In this document: positions 16,053-24,799 of the stretch, piece by piece
Layout: the number at the start of each line of letters is the position of its first letter
Numbering within the stretch: the first letter of the stretch is position 1
NCBI GenBank assembly: GCA_965601485.1
Contig: OZ271846.1
Span: 1,922,001-1,986,000, forward strand
Reading direction: 5' to 3'
Source: Methylotenera_A aquatica
GTDB taxonomy: Bacteria > Pseudomonadota > Gammaproteobacteria > Burkholderiales > Methylophilaceae
DNA length: 64,000 nt
Position numbers and translations under genes: made by a program
The notes under the pieces: model-generated
The model's input: only the letters and a program-made list of their open reading frames with translations
What the model was told of the DNA's origin: nothing
Database searches by the model: none

Positions 16053-16685
16053 ATGAAATTAGATGATTTTAATAATATTGACTTTAAAAATGCGGGTAGT
16101 TTACCAACGCCCGTCAAGCTGGTTTTACTGGGATTTTTGTTTTTATTGCTAGTTGGTTTAGGTTATTGGTTTATGTGGAGTCCGCAAATTGATGAGTTTG
16201 ATCAAGCACAATCAAAAGAGCAAGAGTTGCGTCAAGTGTTTGTGGCCAAAAAAAACCAAGCGGTAAAAATTGAAGCCTACAAACAACAAATGATTGATAT
16301 TGAAAAAACATTTGGTGCATTACTTAAACAACTACCCGACAAATCACAAATGGATGGCTTATTAACTGACATTAACCAAGCAGGATTAGGTCGCGGCTTA
16401 GAATTTGATTTATTTAAACCCGGCCAAGAAACTATTGCCGACTTTTACGCGGAAATGCCGATTCAAATTAAAATTAAAGGCAGCTATGACGATGTTGGTG
16501 CATTTGCGTCTGACATATCCAGGCTATCTAGAATTGTGACATTAAACGACATCTCTATTGTCCCTTTAAATAAAGACACAAAAGACGGTCCGCTTACATT
16601 AGAAGCCGTAGCAAAAACATATCGATACCTAGATGCTTCAGAAATTGCCGCAAAAAAAGCGACTGAAAAGAAGGGTAAAAAATAG
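16053..16685 (+). CDS. pilO: type IV pilus inner-membrane alignment protein PilO
   Basis: PilO pairs with PilN to form the periplasmic part of the alignment subcomplex. The protein is 210 residues with one transmembrane helix at about 20-42 (VKLVLLGFLFLLLVGLGYWF). A coiled coil follows (QAQSKEQELRQVFVAKKNQA) and then the PilO globular domain with LLKQLPDKSQMDGLLTDINQ and GSYDDVGAFASDISRLSRIV. The C-terminus is Lys-rich. It lies within pilMNOPQ and its stop TAG is followed directly by the pilP ATG. Confidence 0.95.
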   Translation: MKLDDFNNIDFKNAGSLPTPVKLVLLGFLFLLLVGLGYWFMWSPQIDEFDQAQSKEQELRQVFVAKKNQAVKIEAYKQQMIDIEKTFGALLKQLPDKSQMDGLLTDINQAGLGRGLEFDLFKPGQETIADFYAEMPIQIKIKGSYDDVGAFASDISRLSRIVTLNDISIVPLNKDTKDGPLTLEAVAKTYRYLDASEIAAKKATEKKGKK

Positions 16686-17207
16686 ATGGCTAGCTTTAAT
16701 CCCTTATTAAAATTAATTACCATACCAACACTCTGCCTCATCTTAGTGGCTTGTAATGGAGATGAAGGTGATGATCTAGACAAATTCATGTCGACTGCTG
16801 CCAACGATATGAGCAAAGGTGTTGAGCCTTTGCCAGAGGTATTACCCTATTCCCCAATTCAATATAACGCTGATGGCTTATTAGCTGATCCATTTAAACC
16901 ACGCAAGGCAGCCAGCAAAAACGGCTCATTACAACCCAATATCAATCGGCCAAAAGATGCGCTTGAAGCTTACCCCTTAGAAAGCTTGAAATATGTAGGT
17001 TCAATGAGCCGCAGCAAATTAACCTATGCACTGATAAAAACACCTGATAATACGATTCAGCAAGTCAAGGTTGGCAATTATTTAGGCCCGAATTATGGAT
17101 TGGTGACGGCCATTAATGAAGGAGACATTGTACTAAAAGAAATTGTGCAAGATGACCTGACTGGTGACTGGATTGAGCGTAGCGCAAGTATTAATCTGCA
17201 AGAATAA
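16686..17207 (+). CDS. pilP: type IV pilus lipoprotein PilP
   Basis: PilP is an inner-membrane lipoprotein that links PilN/PilO to the secretin PilQ. The signal ends in the lipobox LVAC (lipidated Cys at about residue 23). A flexible acidic linker follows. The C-terminal beta-sandwich contains LESLKYVGSMSR, TYALIKTPDNTIQQVKVGNY and GPNYGLVTAINEGDIVLKE. At 173 residues it is of usual length. Start and stop abut pilO and pilQ without gaps, so expression is tightly coupled. Confidence 0.95.
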   Translation: MASFNPLLKLITIPTLCLILVACNGDEGDDLDKFMSTAANDMSKGVEPLPEVLPYSPIQYNADGLLADPFKPRKAASKNGSLQPNINRPKDALEAYPLESLKYVGSMSRSKLTYALIKTPDNTIQQVKVGNYLGPNYGLVTAINEGDIVLKEIVQDDLTGDWIERSASINLQE

Positions 17208-19370
17208 ATGATGGGAATCAACATGTTTAAAATGATGTCAAAAATATTTACACTCACACTGCTAATTGTCAGCTTTAGTGTCGGCTCTGCCAACGCAGTT
17301 GCAATAGAGGATAATCCATCGCTCAGTAATAAAATTGAACGTGTAGACTTCTCTGCCTTGTCTGGCGGACGTGTGAGCGTACGCTTGCAAATGAAAGAAG
17401 CCTTAAAAAATCCTCCAGCAGGCTTCACGCTTAACAATCCAGCACGAATTGCATTAGACTTTCCTAACACCGCCAACGGCTTAAATAAAAATAATATTGT
17501 CAGCGACCAAGGTGCACTTAAAAGTCTTTCATTAGCTCAAGCAAAAGACCGCACGCGTGTTGTACTTAATTTAACTAAAAATGTTGGTTACAACACCGTT
17601 ATCAGTGGTAAAGACGTCATCATCACCCTCCAAGGCAATGAAGCCAGCGTTGGCAATTCAATCGTTGAAACACGTTTTGCTGAGGCGATAACAACTAGTC
17701 AAGGTAGTGCCATCACCAACGTAGACTTTAACCGTGGCAAAAATGGCGAAGGGCGAATTATTGTGGATCTATCGGACGCCAACTCAGGGATTAATATCAA
17801 ACAAAAAGGTAAATTAATTATTGTCGACTTCATCAACACCGACGTGTCTGCCGATTTACAACGCCGTTTAAATGTCATCAATTTTAATACGCCTGTGTTG
17901 TATGTGGATACGATGAAACAAGGTAAAAACAGCCGTATCTCAATTGAACCAAAAGGCAATTGGGAACAATCAGCTTATCAGGCGGATAAGAAATTTATTA
18001 TTGATGTGCGCCAAGTGATTGAAGACCCAAATAAATTAGTTAGAGGCTCTAAGCCTGGTTATGCTGGCGAAAAGCTGTCACTAAACTTTCAAAATATTGA
18101 GGTGCGCTCAGTGTTGCAAGTGATTGCAGACTTCACAGGCTTAAACATTATCACCAGCGACACAGTGACTGGTAACTTAACCCTCAGACTGAAAGATGTG
18201 CCATGGGATCAAGCCATGGATATCATTATGAAAAACAAGGGCTTAACCATGCGTAAAACAGGCAACGTGATTATGGTTGCGCCAGCAGAAGAAGTCACCG
18301 CTAAAGATAAAGCGCAATTAGAAGCCACGCAAGCAATTGAAGATTTAGAACCATTACGGACCGAAGTATTTACCCTTAAATATCAAAAAGCATCAGAGTT
18401 TAATAAAATTTTGGATGGTACTAATTCTTCCGGTGGCGCTGTAACGGCTGGCGCACCTGGTCAAAATCGCATACTGTCTAAACGTGGTAATGTTAATTAC
18501 GACCCACGTACTAATACGCTCTTCATACAAGATACCGCGAAAAAATTAGAAGAAATTCAAGCGATTATAAATAAAATTGACGTTTCAGTTAAACAAGTCA
18601 TGATTGAATCTCGTCTTGTATTGGCTGAAGATAAATTCAGCAAAAGCATAGGTGCTAGGTTTGGCATACAAAGTGGAACAACTCCAGGAAATAATGCTCT
18701 CAGCGTTGGTGGATCATTAAACAATACTGGCAACGCTACAGGATCTACTACCACGGCTTCGGCTATTGGTAACACAGGTGGCCTAAACTCAAACTTACCT
18801 GTAAGCTCAGCAAGCGCTGGCAGTATCGCATTCAGTTTATTCAGATTGCCTGCAGGTTTATTACTAAATCTAGAACTGTCAGCATTAGAAAGTGATAGAA
18901 GAGGCAAAGTCGTGTCCAGCCCACGCGTAACAACGGCCAACCAACAAACAGCAAGAATTGCATCTGGTGTTGAGATTCCTTACTTACAAGCTGCAAGTAG
19001 CGGTGCCGCCAACATTGCCTTTAAAAAAGCGGAGTTAAGCTTAGAAGTGACACCACAAATCACCCCTGATGACAAAATCATTATGGATCTTGAAGTCAGA
19101 AAAGACTCCAAAGGAGAAGAGACGGCGGGCGTACCGGCAATTAATACACAAAATGTCAAAACACAGGTATTAGTTTCAAACGGAGAGACAGCGGTACTAG
19201 GTGGTATCTTTGAACAAACTGAAGACAATTTTGTAGAAAAAGTGCCATTCTTTGGCGACTTGCCGATTATTGGCAATGCGTTCAAACGCCGCACAAAACA
19301 AGATGATAAGAGAGAATTGCTGATCTTTATTACACCTAAAATTATGGATGAAAGTTTAGGCCTGAGATAA
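17208..19370 (+). CDS. pilQ: type IV pilus secretin PilQ
   Basis: PilQ forms the outer-membrane gate for the pilus. A signal peptide (FTLTLLIVSFSVGSANA) leads into two AMIN domains, roughly residues 45-150 and 165-270, that bind peptidoglycan in homologues. Next come an STN/N0 domain (LNFQNIEVRSVLQVIADFTG), an N1 domain and the secretin barrel. The barrel ends with the signature VPFFGDLPIIGNAFKRR. A Gly/Ser/Thr/Asn-rich stretch (about 490-530) is likely a surface loop. The ATG at 17208 abuts the pilP stop. ATG 17223 is an alternative start with a GGGA stretch just upstream. A strong terminator follows at 19411. Confidence 0.96.
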   Translation: MMGINMFKMMSKIFTLTLLIVSFSVGSANAVAIEDNPSLSNKIERVDFSALSGGRVSVRLQMKEALKNPPAGFTLNNPARIALDFPNTANGLNKNNIVSDQGALKSLSLAQAKDRTRVVLNLTKNVGYNTVISGKDVIITLQGNEASVGNSIVETRFAEAITTSQGSAITNVDFNRGKNGEGRIIVDLSDANSGINIKQKGKLIIVDFINTDVSADLQRRLNVINFNTPVLYVDTMKQGKNSRISIEPKGNWEQSAYQADKKFIIDVRQVIEDPNKLVRGSKPGYAGEKLSLNFQNIEVRSVLQVIADFTGLNIITSDTVTGNLTLRLKDVPWDQAMDIIMKNKGLTMRKTGNVIMVAPAEEVTAKDKAQLEATQAIEDLEPLRTEVFTLKYQKASEFNKILDGTNSSGGAVTAGAPGQNRILSKRGNVNYDPRTNTLFIQDTAKKLEEIQAIINKIDVSVKQVMIESRLVLAEDKFSKSIGARFGIQSGTTPGNNALSVGGSLNNTGNATGSTTTASAIGNTGGLNSNLPVSSASAGSIAFSLFRLPAGLLLNLELSALESDRRGKVVSSPRVTTANQQTARIASGVEIPYLQAASSGAANIAFKKAELSLEVTPQITPDDKIIMDLEVRKDSKGEETAGVPAINTQNVKTQVLVSNGETAVLGGIFEQTEDNFVEKVPFFGDLPIIGNAFKRRTKQDDKRELLIFITPKIMDESLGLR

Positions 19371-19410
19371 GTCCTGTAAGTCTTAACTGACAGAACCGCC
19401 GCTTTACCTT

Positions 19411-19443
19411 AAAATGCCTATCATTAGCCTGATAGGCATTTTT
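19411..19443 (+). terminator. intrinsic terminator after pilQ
   Basis: A perfect 13-bp stem (19411-19423 with 19430-19442) has a 6-base loop, and the right arm runs into TTTT. It ends the pilMNOPQ transcript before aroK. Confidence 0.85.
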
Positions 19444-19469
19444 GCTTACCAATTAAGCGACAATATATT

Positions 19470-19997
19470 TTGACAGAAACAAATAACATTTTTTTTATTG
19501 GTTTGATGGGTGCAGGTAAAACCACCGTTGGCAAAATTTTGGCCAAACATTTAAACAAGCAGTTTTATGACACCGATGTAGAAATCGAAAAACGTACTGG
19601 CGTTAAAATACCGGTTATTTTTGATTTAGAGGGTGAAGCAGGCTTTCGCAAGCGCGAAACAGCAGTGATCCAAGATTTAGCCACTCAACATGATATTGTG
19701 ATGTCTACTGGCGGTGGCGCCGTTATCGCGCCCGAAAATCGCGAGTTGCTCAAAGCCAATGGCGATGTCATTTACTTACGCGCCAATGTTAGCGAGCTAT
19801 GGCACAGAACGCGCAACGATAGGCATAGGCCACTATTACAAAACGTCGATATTCGCGCTAAGCTTGAGCAGCTATACGCTGAGCGCAACCCTTTATATAC
19901 AGAAGTGGCAACGCATATTATTGATACGGGCAACCAACCTGTTGGCAACATTATTGCCAAAATACAATCCGCTTTAGACCTAAAATTTCAAGATTAA
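19470..19997 (+). CDS. aroK: shikimate kinase
   Basis: AroK phosphorylates shikimate to shikimate-3-phosphate. Visible are Walker A GLMGAGKTTVGK, the shikimate-binding FYDTDVEIEKRTG and FRKRET, the glycine triplet STGGGAV, and the lid RNDRHRPLL. The 175-residue length is standard. No ATG lies before the Walker motif, so the start is the TTG at 19470. It is the first gene of aroK-aroB-dgt behind the pilQ terminator, a conserved neighbourhood. Its product step feeds chorismate to the trp genes in this window. Confidence 0.95.
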   Translation: MTETNNIFFIGLMGAGKTTVGKILAKHLNKQFYDTDVEIEKRTGVKIPVIFDLEGEAGFRKRETAVIQDLATQHDIVMSTGGGAVIAPENRELLKANGDVIYLRANVSELWHRTRNDRHRPLLQNVDIRAKLEQLYAERNPLYTEVATHIIDTGNQPVGNIIAKIQSALDLKFQD

Positions 19998-20008
19998 AAT
20001 AATACACA

Positions 20009-21088
20009 ATGATGCAAACCTTACATGTAGCACTCGATAATCGCACTTATCCGATTCATATTGGCACCAATTTGCTTTGTCAGGCCGATTTGATTTTGCC
20101 GCACCTTAAACGCAAAAATGTAGCCATTGTCACCAATACGACTATTGCGCCTTTGTATCTAGATAAGCTTGCTAGCACCTTGCGTAACGCCGGTGTAACA
20201 GTGATTGAAATTATTTTGCCGGATGGCGAAGCCTATAAAAATACAGAAACGCTTAATCTCATTTACGATGCATTGCTTAAAAATCGCTGTGAGCGCAGCA
20301 CCACGCTGATAGCCTTAGGTGGCGGAGTAATTGGCGATTTAACGGGTTATGCTGCCGCCACATTTTTGCGCGGTGTGCCGTTTATTCAAATTCCAACCAC
20401 ATTACTTTCTCAGGTGGATTCGAGCGTTGGCGGCAAAACGGGCATTAATCATCCGCTTGGTAAAAATATGATTGGTGCATTTTATCAGCCCAAATTAGTG
20501 TTGGCCGATATCGACACACTGCAAACGTTGCCAGCGCGCGAATTATCGGCTGGGCTGGCAGAAGTCATTAAATACGGGCTGATTCGTGATGCCGATTTTT
20601 TTGATTGGCTGGAAAAGAATATAGGCAAACTGTTAACCTTAGATGAAGCGGCAATCAGTTATGCCATTTACCGATCGTGCCAAAATAAGGCTGAAGTGGT
20701 CGCGCTGGACGAGCATGAAACAGGCGAGCGCGCATTACTTAACCTGGGCCACACCTTTGGCCATGCCATTGAAAATGCGATGGGCTACGGTGTTTGGCTG
20801 CATGGCGAGGCCGTGGCCGCAGGCACAATAATGGCCGCCGATTTATCGCTACGCATGAAGTGGTTAAATGCGGATGAATATAAACGCATTCATAACTTAC
20901 TAAGCGCGTGTAATCTGCCACTGCAAGCACCAAGTTTAGGTGTGACAAATTATTTAGATTTAATGGCAAATGACAAAAAAGTGGCCGATGGCAAAATAAG
21001 GCTGATATTGCAGCAAGGCATTGGTAAGGCGGTGATAACCAGCGATTACGATGCAAACAAACTCAACGAAACACTTTCGCTAACATAA
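20009..21088 (+). CDS. aroB: 3-dehydroquinate synthase
   Basis: AroB converts DAHP to 3-dehydroquinate using NAD and a divalent metal. The 359-residue protein has the nucleotide strand VAIVTNTTIAPLY, LPDGEAYKN and the glycine-rich ALGGGVIGDLTGYAAATFLRG. It also has PTTLLSQVDSSVGGKTGIN and the metal ligands in LGHTFGHAIE and WLHGEAVAAG. Start codons at 20009 and 20012 are tandem ATGs. It is 11 bp after aroK and abuts dgt. Confidence 0.96.
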   Translation: MMQTLHVALDNRTYPIHIGTNLLCQADLILPHLKRKNVAIVTNTTIAPLYLDKLASTLRNAGVTVIEIILPDGEAYKNTETLNLIYDALLKNRCERSTTLIALGGGVIGDLTGYAAATFLRGVPFIQIPTTLLSQVDSSVGGKTGINHPLGKNMIGAFYQPKLVLADIDTLQTLPARELSAGLAEVIKYGLIRDADFFDWLEKNIGKLLTLDEAAISYAIYRSCQNKAEVVALDEHETGERALLNLGHTFGHAIENAMGYGVWLHGEAVAAGTIMAADLSLRMKWLNADEYKRIHNLLSACNLPLQAPSLGVTNYLDLMANDKKVADGKIRLILQQGIGKAVITSDYDANKLNETLSLT

Positions 21089-21091
21089 GTG

Positions 21092-22216
21092 ATGAATACT
21101 CTCGCCGTCTACGCTGCCAACCCAGAAGCCACGATTGGCAGAAGGTTTGAAGAACCTGCTTCATCATTACGCAACGCTTTTCAGCGCGACCGCGATCGCA
21201 TTATTCACTCTACCGCTTTTCGCCGCTTAGAATATAAAACGCAAGTATTTGTAAACCACGAGGGCGATTTATTTCGCACCCGTTTAACGCACAGCTTAGA
21301 GGTCGCGCAAATTGCACGCGGCATTGCACGTACCTTAAACCTGCACGAAGACCTAACCGAGGCCATTGCTCTGGCTCACGACTTAGGCCACACCCCTTTT
21401 GGTCATGCGGGCCAAGATGCACTCAACGATTGCATGCGCGATTACGGCGGCTTTGAGCACAATTTGCAATCGTTACGCGTGGTCGATCAATTAGAACATC
21501 GCTACGCCGAATTTGATGGCTTAAATTTAACCTTTGAATTGCGCGAAGGCATACTTAAGCACTGCTCACTTAAAAACGCCAAACAATTGGGCGATGTAGG
21601 CCAGCGCTTTATTGATAAAACCAACCCCAGCCTAGAGGCGCAGTTAACCAACTTTGCCGATGAAATCGCCTATAACAATCACGACATTGATGACGGCTTG
21701 CGCTCTGGCTTAATTACCATTGAACAACTCCAGGAAGTGGCTTTGTTTAATTCGCAGTTACAAATCGTTAAGGCCAAACACCCTAAGCTTGAGCAAAGAC
21801 GGCTGATTCACGAAACCGTGCGCCGCATGATTAACATTTTGGTGGTCGATTTATGTGAAACAAGCGCACAAAATATTCAAAAACTAGCGCCAGAATCGAT
21901 ACAAGATATTCGTAATGCGCCTTACCTAATAGCTTTTAGCGCCGAAATTTCGCAACAAAACTTAGCCTTAAAACAGTTTTTACGCAAAAACTTATACCAT
22001 CACTACAAAGTCAACCGCATGAGCGCAAAAGCCGTGCGCATTGTTAAAGAGTTGTTTCAAGTGTTTTTTAGCGACCCTAGCCTGATGCCGCCCGAGCATC
22101 TGCAAAACGCCAACATAGATAAAGCGCGCGCTGTTGCCGATTATATTGCCGGCATGACAGATCGCTTTGCCATTCGCGAACACCGCCGCTTATTTACAGT
22201 TGAAGAGTCTTTATAG
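21092..22216 (+). CDS. dgt: dGTP triphosphohydrolase-like HD-domain protein
   Basis: Predicted deoxynucleoside triphosphate triphosphohydrolase, which cleaves dNTPs to nucleosides and tripolyphosphate. The N-terminus RDRDRIIHSTAFRRLEYKTQVF is cut here to the family core RIIHSTAFRRLEYKTQVF. The metal-binding HD residues appear in RTRLTHSLEVAQIARGI and AHDLGHTPFGHAGQ, followed by GGFEHNLQSLRV. The later DEIAYNNHDIDDGLRSGL is typical of the bacterial type-2 subfamily (about 375 residues). The GTG at 21089 directly follows the aroB stop, but ATG 21092 is the likelier start. True nucleotide preference cannot be read from sequence. Confidence 0.92.
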   Translation: MNTLAVYAANPEATIGRRFEEPASSLRNAFQRDRDRIIHSTAFRRLEYKTQVFVNHEGDLFRTRLTHSLEVAQIARGIARTLNLHEDLTEAIALAHDLGHTPFGHAGQDALNDCMRDYGGFEHNLQSLRVVDQLEHRYAEFDGLNLTFELREGILKHCSLKNAKQLGDVGQRFIDKTNPSLEAQLTNFADEIAYNNHDIDDGLRSGLITIEQLQEVALFNSQLQIVKAKHPKLEQRRLIHETVRRMINILVVDLCETSAQNIQKLAPESIQDIRNAPYLIAFSAEISQQNLALKQFLRKNLYHHYKVNRMSAKAVRIVKELFQVFFSDPSLMPPEHLQNANIDKARAVADYIAGMTDRFAIREHRRLFTVEESL

Positions 22217-22309
22217 GCCGCCAATCAAGCTATTACAGCATTTTCAATGTCATAACTGTTGCGCCAATACAACAATTTATTATAACTCACTAAAAAAACC
22301 ACAAAACAC

Positions 22310-22339
22310 TTGCTGTTAAAACGGCATCTTTGGCATACT
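22310..22339 (+). promoter_or_regulatory. candidate porin promoter
   Basis: TTGCTG (22310-22315) and an extended -10 TGGCATACT (hexamer 22334-22339) are separated by 18 bp. The transcript would have a leader of roughly 170 bases before the porin ATG, unusually long, containing the palindrome at 22387. Confidence 0.35.
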
Positions 22340-22386
22340 ACGTAAACAATCTTAGTAAATAAACGTCAAGTTTGTTTTATTGGGGG

Positions 22387-22398
22387 AGTTCGCGAACT
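22387..22398. repeat. 12-bp palindrome in the porin leader region
   Basis: AGTTCGCGAACT is a perfect palindrome inside the 298-bp gap between dgt and the porin. It lies downstream of the promoter candidate. It could be an operator or an RNA hairpin or small-RNA target in the leader. Nothing else recognisable occurs in this gap. Confidence 0.4.
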
Positions 22399-22514
22399 TT
22401 CTCGTTTTTAGCGTTAAGTTGATGTTGTTAAAATTAACAGGCATCAATTTTAAACACTAACTAATGAGGGTTATTAAGTTTCAAACTTTAAGAAATAAAT
22501 TTTTGGAGATTCAT

Positions 22515-23729
22515 ATGAAAACAAAATTAAATTTAGCAGTTGCATCAGCTTTATTAGCTGTAGCATCAAGCGCTAACGCTGGTATCACGATTCCAGCTGG
22601 CGATTGGACACTAGACATCGGTGGCGTTGTAAACGCTTACTACACATCAACAAGCTACAGTGGTACTACTGGTGTTGGTACTGGTCCTTTAGGCTTAGGT
22701 GATGCCCTTCAAGATACAACAAGCAACATCACAACTGGCCTGTTACCTAACTACCTATCAGTTTCTGGTAAAACACGTCAAAACGATTTAGATGTTGGTT
22801 TCACAATCTCAATCAACCCAGGTGCTTCAACAACACAAGCTGGTATTCAAGGTTCACAACAAGAAAACCGTCAAGCGTTCTTAACATTTGGCGACAAATC
22901 ATGGGGCTCTATCAAATTAGGTAAAGACTTAGGTATCTACGCTTCTGACGCTATCTTAAACGACATGACATTGTTAGGCGTTGGTTCATCAGCTGGTTCA
23001 TTAGCTGGTAACACAACAACTCTAGGTCGTATCGGTACTGGTTTTATGTATGCTGACTGGAAATCACAAGTAGCTTACTCATCACCAAATTTCAATGGCT
23101 TCAGCTTCACAGTTGGCTTAACACAAGGCTGGAATGCTTTAGATAGTGGTTATGGTTTGAATTCTTCTGGTAGTACTCTGCGTAGTGGCTCACAAACTGC
23201 GTACGAAGGTAAAGCTTCTTACGAGTGGGCTGGCGACGTAGCAGGTAAAGTTTGGGTATCTGGTATTTCACAAGAAGTTGAAGGCTTACAAACAAATTTA
23301 GGCGTAACAAGCGAAACTGCGACTGCATTTGACATCGGCGCTAACGTTAATGTTGCTGGTTTTGGTTTAACTGGTTACTACGGTCAAGGCGAAGGTATCG
23401 GTCAAACAGTACAGTTCATGGATGGTTTCGATGAAAATGGTCAAACACGTGATTCAGACCAATGGTACGTACAAGCTACCTACACCATTCCAGGTGTTGG
23501 TACTAAATTAGGCGCTTCATACGGTGAATCTACATTAGACGGCAACGCAGTTGATGGATTCAGTGAACTTCAAGACTCTATGTGGACAGTTGGTGCTTAC
23601 CACCCAATTACAAAACACTTGAACTTGGTTGCTGAGTACTCACAATCTGAGCGTGAGTTTAATGACCGTGTAGTAACTAATTCAGCTGAAGCAAAAACTA
23701 TCTCTTTAGGCGCAATCTTATTCTTCTAG
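22515..23729 (+). CDS. outer-membrane general porin (Gram-negative trimeric porin family)
   Basis: A 404-residue porin forming a beta-barrel for passive diffusion. ATG 22515 is chosen over the longer frame from 22464. It has a GGAG Shine-Dalgarno at 22505 and starts the typical signal peptide MKTKLNLAVASALLAVASSA, cleaved after NA before GITIP. The mature protein alternates polar and hydrophobic residues, and strand signatures include WGSIKLGKDLGIY and WYVQATYTIPGVGTKLGASYG. It ends in KTISLGAILFF, whose terminal Phe is the Bam recognition signal. Codon use is strongly biased (ACA, GGT, TTA), suggesting high expression. A palindrome CAGGGTTAACCCTG (23737-23750) and a UUCG-loop terminator follow. 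A decayed relative lies at 24800. Confidence 0.93.
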   Translation: MKTKLNLAVASALLAVASSANAGITIPAGDWTLDIGGVVNAYYTSTSYSGTTGVGTGPLGLGDALQDTTSNITTGLLPNYLSVSGKTRQNDLDVGFTISINPGASTTQAGIQGSQQENRQAFLTFGDKSWGSIKLGKDLGIYASDAILNDMTLLGVGSSAGSLAGNTTTLGRIGTGFMYADWKSQVAYSSPNFNGFSFTVGLTQGWNALDSGYGLNSSGSTLRSGSQTAYEGKASYEWAGDVAGKVWVSGISQEVEGLQTNLGVTSETATAFDIGANVNVAGFGLTGYYGQGEGIGQTVQFMDGFDENGQTRDSDQWYVQATYTIPGVGTKLGASYGESTLDGNAVDGFSELQDSMWTVGAYHPITKHLNLVAEYSQSEREFNDRVVTNSAEAKTISLGAILFF

Positions 23730-23769
23730 GATAAGGCAGGGTTAACCCTGTTAGCTTAAAGTTATAAAT

Positions 23770-23799
23770 AAAAACGGCAACTTCGGTTGCCGTTTTTTT
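23770..23799 (+). terminator. intrinsic terminator after the porin
   Basis: The stem AAAACGGCAAC/GTTGCCGTTTT (23771-23781 with 23786-23796) is capped by a TTCG tetraloop and followed by a T run to 23799. It is a textbook strong terminator. Confidence 0.93.
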
Positions 23800-23856
23800 A
23801 TGTCATTTCTTAGCAGTGCTTAGCAATACCGCAGAATATATTAGCTAAAGCTCATT

Positions 23857-23933
23857 ATTAATGCGAGTAGCGGAGCTTGGCAATCCAAGCAGTTATACTA
23901 GATTGCTTCGTCGTTACACAACTCGCAAATACG
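23857..23933. repeat. REP-like imperfect inverted repeat
   Basis: The left arm (from 23857) carries TGCGAGT (23862-23868) and GCAATC (23880-23885). The right arm carries GATTGC (23901-23906) and ACTCGCA (23921-23927). The two segment pairs are exact complements in the correct order, giving a long interrupted stem. The wording resembles the widespread bacterial repeat family built on ATTGCGAG...AGCAATC and GATTGCTTCGTCG...CTCGCAATGACG. I see only this one copy in the window. It lies between the porin terminator and the DUF6445 gene. Confidence 0.6.
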
Positions 23934-23983
23934 TTTGTTATAATCTTAAATAAATAAAATCAGCGGCCATAGAAAAGTACACT

Positions 23984-24658
23984 ATGAATCTATATCCAGT
24001 AACAATCATTGAAAATTTTTATGAAAACCCTGATGCGATTAGAAAGTTTGCATTGGCGCAAAAATATACTTTGTGTCATGAAAGGGAAGATTTAGAGTAC
24101 GTTTATCCTGGTGGTCGAACAAAAGATTTATTCGACATAGATAAAGCTTTGCATGAAAAAATTTTAAAAAAAATAGTATCTGTTTTTCATAATGCATCAT
24201 ACGATATAATGCGTTGGGCAATCTCTACAAGCTTTCAAAGCGTAACAAAAGAGTATGGGGAAGGTATTATTCACACAGACCACAATACAATATTTGCTGC
24301 CGTACTATATTTATCGCCAGATGCACCATTAAATTCAGGCACATCTTTATTTAAGCCAAATACAAATTTTGATGAAGAAAAGTATAAACAAGCCTTACTA
24401 GAAAATGATTCAAATTTCAGAGCAGGAAAAATTGCGATGGATACCGGTTATCACAGCATGTTTGATGAAATTGTGCGGGTTAATAACGTTTATAACACGC
24501 TAATTATCTATGAAGGCCGGCATTACCATGCGGCTAATAATTTTTTTGGTAAAAACCTACAAGATTCACGCTTGGCGCAGGTGTTTTTTATTAACAAAAT
24601 TGATGCGCAAAAACAAAGTGTATTTCCACTGAGTAGAACTAAAGCAATTAGAGTGTGA
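23984..24658 (+). CDS. DUF6445 family protein, putative 2-oxoglutarate/Fe(II) oxygenase fold
   Basis: A 224-residue soluble protein. The pattern HTD (His97, Asp99) in GIIHTDHNTIFAAVLYLSP, GRHYHAANNFFG (His180, His182) and Arg196 in SRLAQVFF fits an H-x-D...H...R iron/2-oxoglutarate site. It resembles the DUF6445 family, often annotated near oxygenases or halogenases. The substrate is unknown. The DNA is more AT-rich and has less biased codons than its neighbours. The gene is alone, between a REP-like repeat and a decayed porin, with no partner genes, all consistent with acquired DNA. No Shine-Dalgarno stands out. Assignment to DUF6445 is from memory of its motifs, not a search. Confidence 0.7.
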   Translation: MNLYPVTIIENFYENPDAIRKFALAQKYTLCHEREDLEYVYPGGRTKDLFDIDKALHEKILKKIVSVFHNASYDIMRWAISTSFQSVTKEYGEGIIHTDHNTIFAAVLYLSPDAPLNSGTSLFKPNTNFDEEKYKQALLENDSNFRAGKIAMDTGYHSMFDEIVRVNNVYNTLIIYEGRHYHAANNFFGKNLQDSRLAQVFFINKIDAQKQSVFPLSRTKAIRV

Positions 24659-24799
24659 TTATTTTTTCAAAAAAATGTTTCGTTAAGTTTTATTAACATG
24701 TTTTTGTATCTAAATGTTTTCTTATATAAGATGTTAGAAATTTAAAGATTAGTCTTTTGTACACGTTTACTGTGTAAAAGTGAAATATTCATTTCTCCG

